Shown piece after piece: positions 7,642 through 17,527 of a stretch of DNA of 64,000 nucleotides. Positions within the stretch are counted from its first letter, which is position 1; the number at the start of each line of letters is the position of its first letter. The position numbers and the translations under genes are program-made. The notes under the pieces are model-generated. The model was not told the DNA's origin and did no database searches. It was given only the letters and a program-made list of their open reading frames with translations. The stretch is from Firm-13 sp037143795 (GTDB lineage: Bacteria; Bacillota; Clostridia; Saccharofermentanales; Saccharofermentanaceae), in assembly GCA_037143795.1 (NCBI GenBank), contig JBAWXZ010000014.1, positions 38,059 to 102,058 of the forward strand. Reading direction: 5' to 3'.

Positions 7642-8859
7642 TTATTCAATTACTTTGACGGGCTTTTCATAAAGAGCAGCAAACATAATAATGAAGCCGA
7701 TAAAACCAAGAATCGTCGCAACAAAAAGCATGCTATGGAGTCCCCATCTGTCGAGGATGAATCCGCCGACGAGATTTCCAAAGACATTTCCGATTCCGAT
7801 GCCGGCGACCATCGAGATTGCCTGTGCACGCACACGGTCCGCATCGGTAACGGAATGGTCCGAAAAATGAACCGCGGCCGGGGTATAGAGTCCGAAAGCC
7901 GGCATCTGGAAGGCCTGTACCAGAAAAAGAAGCGAAATACTCGGAACAAACATGGTAGCGAGTGATTTGAGGAAAAACGAGAAAGCGGAAAATGTCAGAA
8001 GCTTATGGCTGCTGATACGCCTTGCCAGGATACTGTAAATAAACATAATCGGGAGCTCGAACGACGCGGAAATACCGCGTATGATTCCCTGATCCGTTAT
8101 GGACCCGCCAAGCGAGTCCGCGATATTCGGAAGAAAGTTGCTGACGCAGGCATGGCAGGCAAAAATAAAAGAGGAAGCTATGCAAAAGCCGGTATAAACT
8201 TTGTTTCTCCGCAGAAAAGTCAGGATATTCGTCCGGGGAATTTGTGCCGGTGATGCGACATCGACTGCCGGCTCTTCCGTGTACGGGGGAGCATACATTC
8301 TCCATAAAAAGACGCATGTAATCAGTACAAGAATGACGGAAAAGGGAATGATCATATCTGTGCCGGATATATCAACAAGTCTGCCCAGAAGAACACCGGC
8401 CAAAGCAAAAGATAAAGATCCTATACCCCGGGACACCCCGTAATTTATTTTGACCCCGGCATTTGTAAGCTGCATTGCGATGGCATTGATAAACGCAGGA
8501 GCTGAATACTCCGTCATTCCGATAACCATAAATATAATGACAGCCGGAAGGAAAAGGTGCGGCAGAAAAAAGAAAACGGAAGAAATGGCGGCGCCGAAAA
8601 GAAGCATGGCGGTAACTATTTTTTTGAGGGGAATACGGGGATGCTTCCCTGCAAATGTCGAAATAAGGGGCTGTGCGATAATGGATGCGATGGACTGCAT
8701 TGCCAGGATGATTCCGATTTCGGAATCAGTGAAATTCCTGGACTGCAGGAGCACAACCGCAAATCCGCCAAGCGGCAGGAATGAAATCCAAAAAGAGCCC
8801 TGTATTACTGCAAATTGCAGGTTAACCTTCTTTGTTAATGACATTTTGGGCTTGGGCAT
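7642..8859 (-). CDS. MFS transporter (MFS_1-like, NupG/LacY-like group)
   Basis: A 405-residue, 12-helix major facilitator protein. The N-terminal LQFAVIQGSFWISFLPLGGFAVVLLQ and the repeated SEIGIILAMQSIASIIAQPLI look like the MFS_1-like group that includes nucleoside:proton symporters and LacY-related sugar permeases. The half-way loop (YAPPYTEEPAVDVASPAQIP) separates two six-helix halves. The start ATG has AAGGAG 10 bases upstream. It is convergent with the nucleoside cluster and divergent from lrgA. Nucleoside or sugar uptake is the likeliest role given its location, but the substrate is inferred only. Confidence 0.8.
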   Translation of the reverse strand: MPKPKMSLTKKVNLQFAVIQGSFWISFLPLGGFAVVLLQSRNFTDSEIGIILAMQSIASIIAQPLISTFAGKHPRIPLKKIVTAMLLFGAAISSVFFFLPHLFLPAVIIFMVIGMTEYSAPAFINAIAMQLTNAGVKINYGVSRGIGSLSFALAGVLLGRLVDISGTDMIIPFSVILVLITCVFLWRMYAPPYTEEPAVDVASPAQIPRTNILTFLRRNKVYTGFCIASSFIFACHACVSNFLPNIADSLGGSITDQGIIRGISASFELPIMFIYSILARRISSHKLLTFSAFSFFLKSLATMFVPSISLLFLVQAFQMPAFGLYTPAAVHFSDHSVTDADRVRAQAISMVAGIGIGNVFGNLVGGFILDRWGLHSMLFVATILGFIGFIIMFAALYEKPVKVIE

Positions 8860-8989
8860 TGGATTGCTTCTCCTTTTTCGAACCGCGGAAACGTTATATT
8901 AGTATAGCAAATGATTGGAAAGATTGCGGTTTATTCTGATTTAATGTACATTCGAACGTATACGAAAGACATAAGGAGCGCAGCGTTTC

Positions 8990-9379
8990 ATGAAAATGAT
9001 GTATCAGATCGGCCTTCTTTTTGGTGTTTGCCTGCTTGGACAGGCCATTTCGGTCTATTTTCCGATTCCTTTTCCGGGAAGTGTCCTGAGCATGATTATC
9101 CTGTTCCTGCTTCTGTTTTTCCGTGTGGTCAAGGTCGACCATATCCGGCAGAAAGCGGATTTCCTTCTTAAGAACATGTCGTTCTTCTTTATACCTGCCG
9201 GAATCGGCATCCTTTCGAGTTTTGACCTGATCCGCAGCAGTATCCTGCCGTTGATTACCGTAATCATAGTGACAACAATCCTTACCTTCGGGGCGACGGC
9301 GCTGACAGTGCAGGGAATAATCACACTGCAGGACCGGCATGCAAAGGCGAAAAAGGCAAAGGAGAAGTCCCATGAGTGA
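8990..9379 (+). CDS. lrgA: CidA/LrgA family holin-like protein
   Basis: A 129-residue membrane protein with four hydrophobic helices and a charged C-terminal tail (AKAKKAKEKSHE). The conserved CidA/LrgA pattern is visible: LLGQAISVYFPIPFPGSVLSM near the N terminus, then LKNMSFFFIPAGIGIL. Members are holin-like proteins linked to murein hydrolase control and, with LrgB, to transport of pyruvate or similar small acids. Its stop overlaps the lrgB start by eight bases, as in the classic operon. AAGGAG lies 11 bases before the chosen ATG; an in-frame ATG two codons later is also possible. Confidence 0.92.
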   Translation: MKMMYQIGLLFGVCLLGQAISVYFPIPFPGSVLSMIILFLLLFFRVVKVDHIRQKADFLLKNMSFFFIPAGIGILSSFDLIRSSILPLITVIIVTTILTFGATALTVQGIITLQDRHAKAKKAKEKSHE

Positions 9380-10049
9380 AGTATATGCATCTCCGTTTTT
9401 TGGAATATTCCTAAGTATTATTACCTTTGAGATTGGTGTCTGGATCAATAAGAAAACAAAATCCGCCGTCGCAAATCCGCTTCTTATTGCAGTGACCCTG
9501 TGTATCCTGGTTATAAAAATCTTCCGGATCCCTCTCGAAAGCTACTATGCCGGAGGGGATTTGATTGCGGTATTCCTCGGACCTGCCACGGCGGTTCTTG
9601 CACTGTCCATTTACAGTCAGTTTGCTCTCCTGAAAAAATATTTTCTGCCTATCCTTATAGGCACGATTACCGGATCCCTGGTTTCGGTCAGTTCGGCATA
9701 TCTGCTGTGCAGATTATTTCATCTCGACGATGTTCTGACGCGTTCCATGCTCACCAAGTCAGTCACAACTCCGTTTGCAATTGCCATTTCCAAAAATATC
9801 GGAGGCATACCTTCGGTTGCTGTAGCAGCGGTGGTGATGACAGGTATCCTCGGCGCCGTATTTGCGCCGCTTCTGATCCGGTTATTCCATGTCAAAAACC
9901 CGGTTGCAGCGGGGGTGGCCATAGGTACATCAAGCCATGCTGTCGGGACATCCAAAGCAATAGAATTAGGGGAGACTGAAGGCGCCATGAGCGGGATCGC
10001 GATTGGCATGGCAGGCATTGTCACCGTGATTATTTCACTTTTCCTCTAA
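9372..10049 (+). CDS. lrgB: LrgB family protein (antiholin/transport partner)
   Basis: A 225-residue polytopic protein of the LrgB/CidB family. Visible signatures are NPLLIAVTLCILVI near the N terminus, FLGPATAVLALSIY, LTKSVTTPFAIAISKNIGGI, and the family's conserved GTSSHAVGTSKAIELGETEGAMSG close to the C terminus. It partners LrgA in the membrane. The start ATG at 9372 lies inside the lrgA end with GGAGAAG upstream, giving translational coupling. Its 3' end overlaps the convergent transglutaminase gene by 20 bases, so the two transcripts are antisense at their ends. Confidence 0.93.
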   Translation: MSEVYASPFFGIFLSIITFEIGVWINKKTKSAVANPLLIAVTLCILVIKIFRIPLESYYAGGDLIAVFLGPATAVLALSIYSQFALLKKYFLPILIGTITGSLVSVSSAYLLCRLFHLDDVLTRSMLTKSVTTPFAIAISKNIGGIPSVAVAAVVMTGILGAVFAPLLIRLFHVKNPVAAGVAIGTSSHAVGTSKAIELGETEGAMSGIAIGMAGIVTVIISLFL

Positions 10050-12411
10050 ACAAAAAGTGGAGTGCATACGACAATTTTGATTTGTGTGCAAACCTTATAT
10101 CAGCGATCAGTTTCAGGCATTCCGAATAGGCACCGGCCACCTCATCATCGGTAGGAAGATGACGGCCGTAAATCCATTTGTCATAAATACCTGTAATATG
10201 ACGGATATTGAAATCGTAAGTATCTTTCCTGCAGCCGGCGATGTATACGGGAATATTGCGCAGCTTCACGGAAAAATCGGACGCCGTGTCGGCAGGGTCA
10301 ATACGGATACGAAGAAGGGATAAATGACTCATGCTTCTGATCCACAGGTATGACACAATTTCTTCAGGGGATTTACTTACTTTGATTTCATCCAGGGGAT
10401 GCAGTCTGAACTGCCTGTTCCAGCGCAGCAGGGCCAGAAGAAGGAAGCCGGCAGTAATAAGGAAGAATGCAAAAAGCAGCGGAAGGACCAGAGGGCGAAG
10501 TACTGCTGCAGCGGACGCAAAGAAACCGGAACTGCCTGACACAGGCACGGGACTGTTATTGTCATGCGGAGGAATATAACCTTCGTCCGGCGGGATGAAT
10601 GCCGGTATATCGGAAGGCAGATCGGTTCCCTGGTGGCTGCCTTCCGACAGGGCGCCTCCGCCGGGCAGGCTGCTGGCGGTCGCATCAATCGGAATCCAGC
10701 CGATGCCGCTGATATATACTTCACACCAGGCGTGCCCGTTCTTGCCTGTAACAGTAACCGTTTCGGGCGAATCTTCGGTTGCAGTATCCGGTACGTCAAC
10801 AACAAAACCCTCGACATACCTGGCTGGAATACCGTTAATCTTAGCCATTACCGTCATTGCCGAAGCAAAATAGGTGCAGTATCCGGTTTTTGTGGCAAGG
10901 AAATATTCCACAAAATCCCCGTCCGCAGGAGGGACACTGACATCAAGCGAATATGTAAAATCAGTCAGTAGGTTTTCCCTGATTGCAAATACTTTTTCAA
11001 GGGGTGTCTTTGCATCGGCCGTAAGGGAAAGGGCATAATCCTGCACTGATTGAGGCGCGCTGACGGAAAGGTAGCCGTCGTTGATTTCTTTCATGCGCTC
11101 TTCGGAATCGGCAGTCTCCGGATGTGCAAGGATATAATTTTCCAGTGCGAGAAGATTGTTTTTATAGTTCGGCCCGGATGTTTTGAAATGAGCGAAGGTA
11201 AGGGAATATACTTCACCCGGGGATACAGTCTGATTCTGGAATATTTCCGACGACTGGTTATAATACACGGTAAATTTCGGGTTTATGACATCAAGCAGAT
11301 GGTCGGCAGAGAAAAGTGTAGTACCTATATGGTCGCTCATATTTTTAATGGTAACCGTCTGGTCCGTCATAACGGCTTCATACAGGCTCTGCGGGATCAT
11401 CGTAATGTCCGGACGGTTCATGTCAAAGAAATCCTTTGTCTGATCCGACAAAAGATTCGAATGAAATCTGCTGGAGAACAGGGAATTGGAGCTGCTCCAG
11501 TAAATCCTCTCATATCTGTCATATGTCGCTGCACGCAGAAGGAAATCAGACCCGCTGGTTACCTGCATTACCTTGTCAGCCGGGACATAAGCAGGTCCGC
11601 CCAGCCGTTCATGCAGGGGATAGTAGCCAAGGCCCCCCAAATTGAAGGAGCTGCGGTTTGATGTGCTCGGCAAAGGGAGATGAAGGGCGGAAAGAATATC
11701 ATTGGTCGTATCCGTTACACTCTGCGAGCGGAGGCTTTCGGCAGGGAACGAATACGATACGGCAAACGAAATAATCAGTCCTGCAGTTATAAGGGGAAGG
11801 AATGATGTCAGTGTCTGCAGATAACCTTTCTGGGAATACACTTCGGAGACTTCTTTGTGGATTGTGGTTTTGGCAGTCAATGAAAACAGAAGAATGATCC
11901 CGAACACGGAAGGCAGAAGAAGTGGGTAAGGCAATTTTTTATCGGAAAGAATACTCAGTGCAATGATGGGGATTACGGTCATCAATACAAGAAGCAGGGA
12001 ACTGTCCAGAAGACAGGCAATTATAAAACAAAACAGAGAAATGATACATACAACGGCTATAAATAAAGTCAATTCAAACTGCGCGTTATGATTGTAGGAA
12101 CCCATCACAAACGGGCCGAGCCATACAAAAAACCGGGATGTATATTTATACAGCGCGGAAAGAACATCGGTGAAAACGGCCAGAAATAATACCGGTATCG
12201 TTAGTCCTGCCATTACAGCCAGAACGATTGCAAATCGATAGGTCATCAGAAGAAGGACAGACATAGCGGCAGCGCAGAATATGGATGTGGTTATCCATGA
12301 AAACTCACTGGTTAGTCCCAGCATATCCAGTACGAAAAGCTGAACTCCCAGGGCGCTCAGGTAGGCACATAGAATGTGCAGGAATAAATCCATATTCCAT
12401 TTGGACGTCAT
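10030..12411 (-). CDS. Membrane-anchored transglutaminase-like protein (TgpA/DUF3488 type)
   Basis: A 793-residue protein. About six to seven N-terminal membrane helices (residues ~10-220) are followed by a large outside region with a transglutaminase-like cysteine-protease core, a Pro-rich stretch near residues 600-625, one more helix (~635-660) and a cytoplasmic tail. The catalytic triad is visible: Cys512 in TGYCTYFASAM, His560 in NGHAWCEVY and Asp576 in PIDATAS. The start ATG overlaps the DUF58 gene stop as ATGA, with AGGAGG upstream. In many bacteria this order, MoxR ATPase, DUF58, transglutaminase, forms one conserved operon thought to assemble or mature surface proteins. The substrate is unknown. 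Confidence 0.88.
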   Translation of the reverse strand: MTSKWNMDLFLHILCAYLSALGVQLFVLDMLGLTSEFSWITTSIFCAAAMSVLLLMTYRFAIVLAVMAGLTIPVLFLAVFTDVLSALYKYTSRFFVWLGPFVMGSYNHNAQFELTLFIAVVCIISLFCFIIACLLDSSLLLVLMTVIPIIALSILSDKKLPYPLLLPSVFGIILLFSLTAKTTIHKEVSEVYSQKGYLQTLTSFLPLITAGLIISFAVSYSFPAESLRSQSVTDTTNDILSALHLPLPSTSNRSSFNLGGLGYYPLHERLGGPAYVPADKVMQVTSGSDFLLRAATYDRYERIYWSSSNSLFSSRFHSNLLSDQTKDFFDMNRPDITMIPQSLYEAVMTDQTVTIKNMSDHIGTTLFSADHLLDVINPKFTVYYNQSSEIFQNQTVSPGEVYSLTFAHFKTSGPNYKNNLLALENYILAHPETADSEERMKEINDGYLSVSAPQSVQDYALSLTADAKTPLEKVFAIRENLLTDFTYSLDVSVPPADGDFVEYFLATKTGYCTYFASAMTVMAKINGIPARYVEGFVVDVPDTATEDSPETVTVTGKNGHAWCEVYISGIGWIPIDATASSLPGGGALSEGSHQGTDLPSDIPAFIPPDEGYIPPHDNNSPVPVSGSSGFFASAAAVLRPLVLPLLFAFFLITAGFLLLALLRWNRQFRLHPLDEIKVSKSPEEIVSYLWIRSMSHLSLLRIRIDPADTASDFSVKLRNIPVYIAGCRKDTYDFNIRHITGIYDKWIYGRHLPTDDEVAGAYSECLKLIADIRFAHKSKLSYALHFLFRGKVK

Positions 12412-13616
12412 AGGCCTTCTTCCTCCTTTGCAGCTGCTGCCGGGACGGGAACAGGAGGTGAAAGCAGAATGGTCTGGATGCCTTTGTCGGAACACAGGTG
12501 CGAAAGCACCTGCTGCTCTGCCTGATAACCCGCCTGCGGAATAAAACAGACGGAAACCGACGAGTAATCACCGGCGCGGTACGTAAGAAAGGAGAGGGGC
12601 GACGCTGTGACGGCCATGGTGAAAACCGTAAGCGTCGATTTCTCTGCAAGGACATACCCTGCAATCAGTTCCTTGTATTCGGAAGGAATTTCATTTGTGA
12701 ATTCGCGCTGCGCGAGAAAACAGCGTGCTGCTTCCCACGCATTTGAATGGACCAGCGAGAAACGCCCGTCATTTTTGGAGCTGTATCCGAGAATGACCAT
12801 GGGAATCTGCTCGAGAAGAAGCGCGTGGCAAAGGCTTGCCGCACTGCAGAGCATCAGATCCTTGCTTTTGACGGCAGCTTCACCGGAAAGCGGTGAGTCC
12901 GTCAAATCCAGATATATCAGATGCAGCTCCTTGGCGCCCTTTTCATATTCCTTCACGTGAAGCTTCCCGATGCGGGCAGAATACTTCCAGTGAATGCTGC
13001 GCATGTTGTCCCCCCGCTCATACTCGCGTACGCCGACGGCTTCCGCACGTTCCCGTGTTTTTCTGACAGGAAGCATGATCTCGTCATAAAGGAGGTCGGC
13101 ATGTAAAAAAGTAGAAGTGTCGGGAAGAATAGTCACATAAATAGGATTTCTATACAAATAGCGGTCCGCAGGGACCTTTATGTGCCATAGTCCGAAAATG
13201 TCGGTAATTTCGACCTCTGTCACCTCCAACGGAAAGGTTCCGCAGTATGGTGACACAATGCTCAGGGGCACAGGCGTTGTTTTTCGAAAAGAAGGGGAGA
13301 CGTAAAAATCCCTGTGGGGTGTATGTGCCTCGGAAATATCAGGGATACTGACGGATATCTTCGCATGGGCAACCGGAAGGAACCTGGATTTGGGCAGAAG
13401 TTTCCAGGTAAAAGGCTGCTTTTTCTCAGCAATACGGGAAGAAAGGTTCGTGCGCATGCTGAATGAAAAAAACGACAGGAGCAGCTGGAGCACAGAAATA
13501 ACGAAAACAATCGCAAAAAGGAAAAAGGCATAATAATATACGGCCATTCCGGAATACAGAACGGCCCAGAGGCACAGCGCCCATAACAGGAAAAACCCGA
13601 TGCGCCGCCCTCTCAT
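12408..13616 (-). CDS. DUF58 domain protein
   Basis: A 402-residue protein with two N-terminal membrane helices (GFFLLWALCLWAVLYSG and the next segment) and a cytoplasmic or surface DUF58 region. The diagnostic motif VREYERGDNMRSIHWKYSAR is present around the middle, followed by LHVKEYEKGAKELHLIYLDLT, a von Willebrand A-like strand. The ATG at 13616 is one base past the stop of the MoxR gene, so translation is probably coupled. An upstream in-frame ATG at 13685 would overlap the MoxR gene by 68 bases and has no ribosome site, so it is less likely. DUF58 proteins are usual partners of MoxR ATPases. Confidence 0.88.
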   Translation of the reverse strand: MRGRRIGFFLLWALCLWAVLYSGMAVYYYAFFLFAIVFVISVLQLLLSFFSFSMRTNLSSRIAEKKQPFTWKLLPKSRFLPVAHAKISVSIPDISEAHTPHRDFYVSPSFRKTTPVPLSIVSPYCGTFPLEVTEVEITDIFGLWHIKVPADRYLYRNPIYVTILPDTSTFLHADLLYDEIMLPVRKTRERAEAVGVREYERGDNMRSIHWKYSARIGKLHVKEYEKGAKELHLIYLDLTDSPLSGEAAVKSKDLMLCSAASLCHALLLEQIPMVILGYSSKNDGRFSLVHSNAWEAARCFLAQREFTNEIPSEYKELIAGYVLAEKSTLTVFTMAVTASPLSFLTYRAGDYSSVSVCFIPQAGYQAEQQVLSHLCSDKGIQTILLSPPVPVPAAAAKEEEGL

Positions 13617-13617
13617 A

Positions 13618-14559
13618 TTATTTGGGAACAGGGAGCGTATGAAGAAGCTCGGTAAGAACCCCGTCCGGTGTTTTTCCGGCTGCATTGGATTCGGATCGAA
13701 GGGAGAGGCGGTGCGCGAGGACGGGCAGGCACATCTGCTTGATATCCTGAGGAGTCACGTAGTCACGTCCTTCAAGAAGCGCGAGCGCCTTGGAAGTCTG
13801 CATCAGGTGGATGGAAGCCCTCGGGCTGATTCCCAGCTTGAGGTCGGGATGTTTTCTTGTTGCGGCAGCGATTTTGGCAATATATTGCTTGATGGAGTCG
13901 GCACAGTAAATGTTTCGCGCCGCTTCCTGCAGGTCCGTGATTGTCTCGGAGAGAATTACGGGCTGAAGTGATGATGCAGCGGGGCACTCATCAACGCGGG
14001 TCATAATCGTCATCTCCTGTTCAACTGTCGGATAGCCCATATGGATGGAGAGACAGAAACGATCCAGCTGCGCTTCCGGAAGGGGAAAGGTTCCCGCATG
14101 CTCAATCGGGTTCTGTGTGGCAAGGACCATAAAGGGTGCCGGAAGCGGATAGGTAATTCCATCCACGGTTACCTGGTGTTCCTGCATGATCTCCAAAAGA
14201 CTTGACTGGGTCTTGGGCGATGTACGATTGATCTCGTCGGCCAGGATGATCTGGTGCAGGACCGGACCCGGCCTGAACTCAAACTCCTGCGTCTTCATAT
14301 TGAAAATAGAGAAACCCGTGATATCTGACGGCATCACATCAGGCGTGAACTGGATTCGCGCAAAACTGCAGGCAAGGGATCTTGCCAGGGAGTATACCAT
14401 AGTGGTTTTGCCGATTCCGGGTACGTCCTCAAGGAGTGCGTGACCTTTGCTTAAGAGGGCAATAAGCAGCAGATTTACGGCAGCATCCTTGCCGACCATA
14501 ATCTTCTGCATATTCTGCCGTACGTTCTGGATCTGTTCAAGAATTTGTTTCTGATCCAT
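13618..14559 (-). CDS. MoxR family AAA+ ATPase
   Basis: A 313-residue AAA+ ATPase of the MoxR (AAA_3) type. Walker A is LLEDVPGIGKTTMVYSL, Walker B is IILADEINRTSPKTQSSLLE, and sensor 1 is LATQNPIEHAGTFPLPEAQLDRF. The C-terminal lid domain contains LGISPRASIHLM. MoxR proteins act as chaperone-like ATPases that help activate or insert partners carrying VWA/DUF58 domains, matching the next gene. Start ATG follows a GGAGGT site. The upstream 190 bases hold the divergent promoter region for this operon and for the LTA-synthase-like gene. Confidence 0.93.
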   Translation of the reverse strand: MDQKQILEQIQNVRQNMQKIMVGKDAAVNLLLIALLSKGHALLEDVPGIGKTTMVYSLARSLACSFARIQFTPDVMPSDITGFSIFNMKTQEFEFRPGPVLHQIILADEINRTSPKTQSSLLEIMQEHQVTVDGITYPLPAPFMVLATQNPIEHAGTFPLPEAQLDRFCLSIHMGYPTVEQEMTIMTRVDECPAASSLQPVILSETITDLQEAARNIYCADSIKQYIAKIAAATRKHPDLKLGISPRASIHLMQTSKALALLEGRDYVTPQDIKQMCLPVLAHRLSLRSESNAAGKTPDGVLTELLHTLPVPK

Positions 14560-14752
14560 GTAAGATACCTCCGCAAACCAATTTTATATATCATAACATT
14601 TTGATAAAAGAAGCAACAGGTACATTCGGTTTTACCACTATTTTCTCTATATTGACACAAAAAACTGTGCAAGTGACTAAACGCCAAAAGGTAGGTATGC
14701 GCACAAAATCAACGTATAATGTATAATGCTTTGTAAATTGTGAGGGAGATTA

Positions 14753-17515
14753 ATGATAAAACCAGGTAAAAACAAGATTAAGATAATAATTTCACTTGTC
14801 GCCACGATTGTTCTGATGACACTTCTGTTCGCAAATACCGCTTCGTTCCGGAATATAAGTGTCAGTTCCAATGTTGGAAACAGCTCCCGTACAATGGGTT
14901 CACTGACAATGGATACACCGTACCGGCAATTTTTTGTTCCTGCCCAGGCGGAACTTACCTATATTGAAATTCGCTTTGCTACGTATACGGATGAGACCGC
15001 AAAAGGAACCGTCCAATTTGCACTTCTTGATGATGCCGGCAAAACCCTCTCAACCCGGACCGTGCCGATTAAGGACTTGCAGGACGATACATATTACCGG
15101 TTTGATACAAATGTGAAGCTTGATACGGCCCGGACATACTCCTATACACTCAGCGCTGTTGATAACGGATGGGATAAAGCCCCCATTGCCTGGGTTTCGG
15201 CACCTACCGGTCAGGAGCAGACGAGCCTGGTACTTCCGGGTGTTTCGCTGGAAACACCCTATCAGACCAATGCCCAGTACGGCTATTCGTATTTTAATAC
15301 CGCTGCCTTTGTCGGCAGTGTGTTCCTGATTCTGCTTTGCGGTGCGGTAATGCTTCTTGAAGTTGAGATCCCTGAAAAGTTCCGTGCCCATGCCGGACGA
15401 CTGCTGTTGTTTCTTACACCGGTAGCCATGTTTTTCCTTGTAGAAGCGTTGAACGACAACTCGGCCCTTGATAAAAGGGTCCAGGTATATTCGCTCAATT
15501 ATGTGTATTACTTTATTTTGTATGTAATTGTCTTTGTGCTGATCAACAGGCTGAAAATCAGCATGGTTATCTCCAATACTTTTATATATATACTTGCAGT
15601 CATAAACTATTTCAAGCTTATGTTCCGCGGAGAACCCCTGCAGCCGTGGGATATCTTTTCTGCAAAGACGGCAATGAATGTAGCGGCAAGTTATTCGCTG
15701 AGCCTGACGGTAGTTCTGATCATGACTTTCCTGTTTTTTATTCTGCTGAACCTTATCTCCTGGAAGGTGGATTACTCACTGTCACGTATCCGCAGCCGCA
15801 TTTTTGTCGGAGCTGCAAGCACCGTACTTGCGGTTTTCCTGGTCTTTTCCCTCTTTGGGACAGACCGGTATGCGCTTGCGGCCTTTAATTTTATGCAGAA
15901 GATCGGCATAACGAACAACGTGTGGAACCAGACCTCCAATTATGAGCAGAACGGACTGGTTATCGCTTTCACGATGAACGCACAGTATATGAATGTTGAT
16001 AAACCCGGTTCATACAGTGCACAGGCCGTGGCTGATATCAAATCCCGGATCGAGGGAAACACCGCGGTCCTGACAGAGGTCCCCGGAATGGAAACGTCCG
16101 ATGAGACAGCAGCAAATGGTACTCAAGCCGGGACGGTTCCCATGACAACCGCAACACCTGCAGCAACCGCAACACCTGCGGCAACGGCAGCACCTGCCGC
16201 AGCGGCGGATTCTTCGCCGGTTACTTCTGCAGGCACTCCCGCACCTGTGACGCAGGATACGGTATCGAAACCCAATATTATTACAATCATGTGTGAATCC
16301 TATGCGAATCTGGAGACCGTTGCAGAATATACGACCAATATGGAAGTCACACCATTTTATGACACCGTTTCCGACAATGTCATAAAAGGCAGCCTGTATG
16401 TATCGACATACGGCGGCGGAACGGCAAATACGGAATTCGAATTCCTTACAGGGAACTCGACGGCTTTCCTGCCTAAGGGAAGCATACCTTATCAGCAGTA
16501 CATTGACGCCCCGACGGGATCCCTTGCCAGGATTCTTAAATCCAACGGATATTCAACAATTGCCGTTCACCCCTATCTGGCAAGCGGCTGGAATCGTACA
16601 AGCGTTTATAATAATCTTGGATTCGACCAGTTCCTGTCCATGGATGACTTTACCAATCCGTCTTATATGAGAGGGTATATCAGTGACGCATGCTCATACG
16701 ACAAACTGATAGAACTATATGAGAGCAAGCCGGAGGGACAGCCGATCTTTCTTTTCAATGTCACTATGCAGAATCATGGCGGATACACGAATGAATATGC
16801 GAATTTTACCGAGGACGTGAATCTCCCTGAGTATCCGGGTGAATTTCCGGAGACGGAGCAGTACCTGTCGCTTATCCATCAGTCCGATGCAGCGCTTAAG
16901 GACCTGATCGATTACTTCTCAACTGTGGATGAACCTACAGTAATCTGCTTTTTCGGCGATCATATGCCTAACATGAAAAATAATTTTTATGAGACGATTC
17001 TCGGCGAGAAACTGTCCGACCTTACCGCCGAGGAAATGCTTAAGCTCTACCAGACTCCGTTCCTTATCTGGGCCAATTATGATATAAAAGAGCAGGAAAT
17101 CGATAAAATCAGCGCCAATTATCTGTCAACGCTGCTCCTGCAGACGGCCAACATTCCGCTGCCGGATTATAACGCATACCTGAGCAGCCTGTACCAGACT
17201 TTTCCGGTCATTGATGCCCTGGCCGTGATTGATTCGGAAGGAAATACTTATCAGTCGGCTGAGGACGTCCCGGGGAATGAAGCGATTTCCGAATATTCCA
17301 TACTTGCATATAATAATCTGTTTGACAAAAGCGGCCGGGATGCTACACTCTTTGATAGTGCCCCTTCAGCAGCAGCGGGAGAAGGCGTAATGATGTCCGG
17401 ACTGCCGCTCTCCGGTTCGTCTGAAGAAACAGGCGTTGACGGGACAGATCAGGCATCACCCGCAACAGGTGCATCAGGTATCATCGCACCGGTGACAGTA
17501 ACCCCCGCAGCCTGA
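14753..17515 (+). CDS. LTA synthase-like sulfatase-fold membrane protein
   Basis: A 920-residue protein. After an N-terminal helix (residues ~10-28) comes a ~150-residue outside domain rich in strands. Five or so membrane helices follow (~180-390), then an Ala/Thr/Pro linker (~465-510), then a sulfatase-type catalytic domain, and an Ala/Thr/Pro tail. Catalytic residues are visible: Glu515 in IMCESYAN, nucleophile Thr557 in GGGTANTEFEFLTG, and Asp736-His737 in FFGDHMP. By family knowledge it transfers glycerol-phosphate or another phospholipid head group to a surface polymer. Length is well above the usual ~620-700 because of the N-terminal domain, linker and tail. CorA follows 12 bases later. 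Confidence 0.88.
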   Translation: MIKPGKNKIKIIISLVATIVLMTLLFANTASFRNISVSSNVGNSSRTMGSLTMDTPYRQFFVPAQAELTYIEIRFATYTDETAKGTVQFALLDDAGKTLSTRTVPIKDLQDDTYYRFDTNVKLDTARTYSYTLSAVDNGWDKAPIAWVSAPTGQEQTSLVLPGVSLETPYQTNAQYGYSYFNTAAFVGSVFLILLCGAVMLLEVEIPEKFRAHAGRLLLFLTPVAMFFLVEALNDNSALDKRVQVYSLNYVYYFILYVIVFVLINRLKISMVISNTFIYILAVINYFKLMFRGEPLQPWDIFSAKTAMNVAASYSLSLTVVLIMTFLFFILLNLISWKVDYSLSRIRSRIFVGAASTVLAVFLVFSLFGTDRYALAAFNFMQKIGITNNVWNQTSNYEQNGLVIAFTMNAQYMNVDKPGSYSAQAVADIKSRIEGNTAVLTEVPGMETSDETAANGTQAGTVPMTTATPAATATPAATAAPAAAADSSPVTSAGTPAPVTQDTVSKPNIITIMCESYANLETVAEYTTNMEVTPFYDTVSDNVIKGSLYVSTYGGGTANTEFEFLTGNSTAFLPKGSIPYQQYIDAPTGSLARILKSNGYSTIAVHPYLASGWNRTSVYNNLGFDQFLSMDDFTNPSYMRGYISDACSYDKLIELYESKPEGQPIFLFNVTMQNHGGYTNEYANFTEDVNLPEYPGEFPETEQYLSLIHQSDAALKDLIDYFSTVDEPTVICFFGDHMPNMKNNFYETILGEKLSDLTAEEMLKLYQTPFLIWANYDIKEQEIDKISANYLSTLLLQTANIPLPDYNAYLSSLYQTFPVIDALAVIDSEGNTYQSAEDVPGNEAISEYSILAYNNLFDKSGRDATLFDSAPSAAAGEGVMMSGLPLSGSSEETGVDGTDQASPATGASGIIAPVTVTPAA

Positions 17516-17527
17516 CTGAGGTAGCAT

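Noticed and set aside
13617..13685. A longer N terminus for the DUF58 protein
   Set aside because: It would overlap the MoxR gene by 68 bases with no ribosome site; the start one base past the MoxR stop fits coupled translation better.
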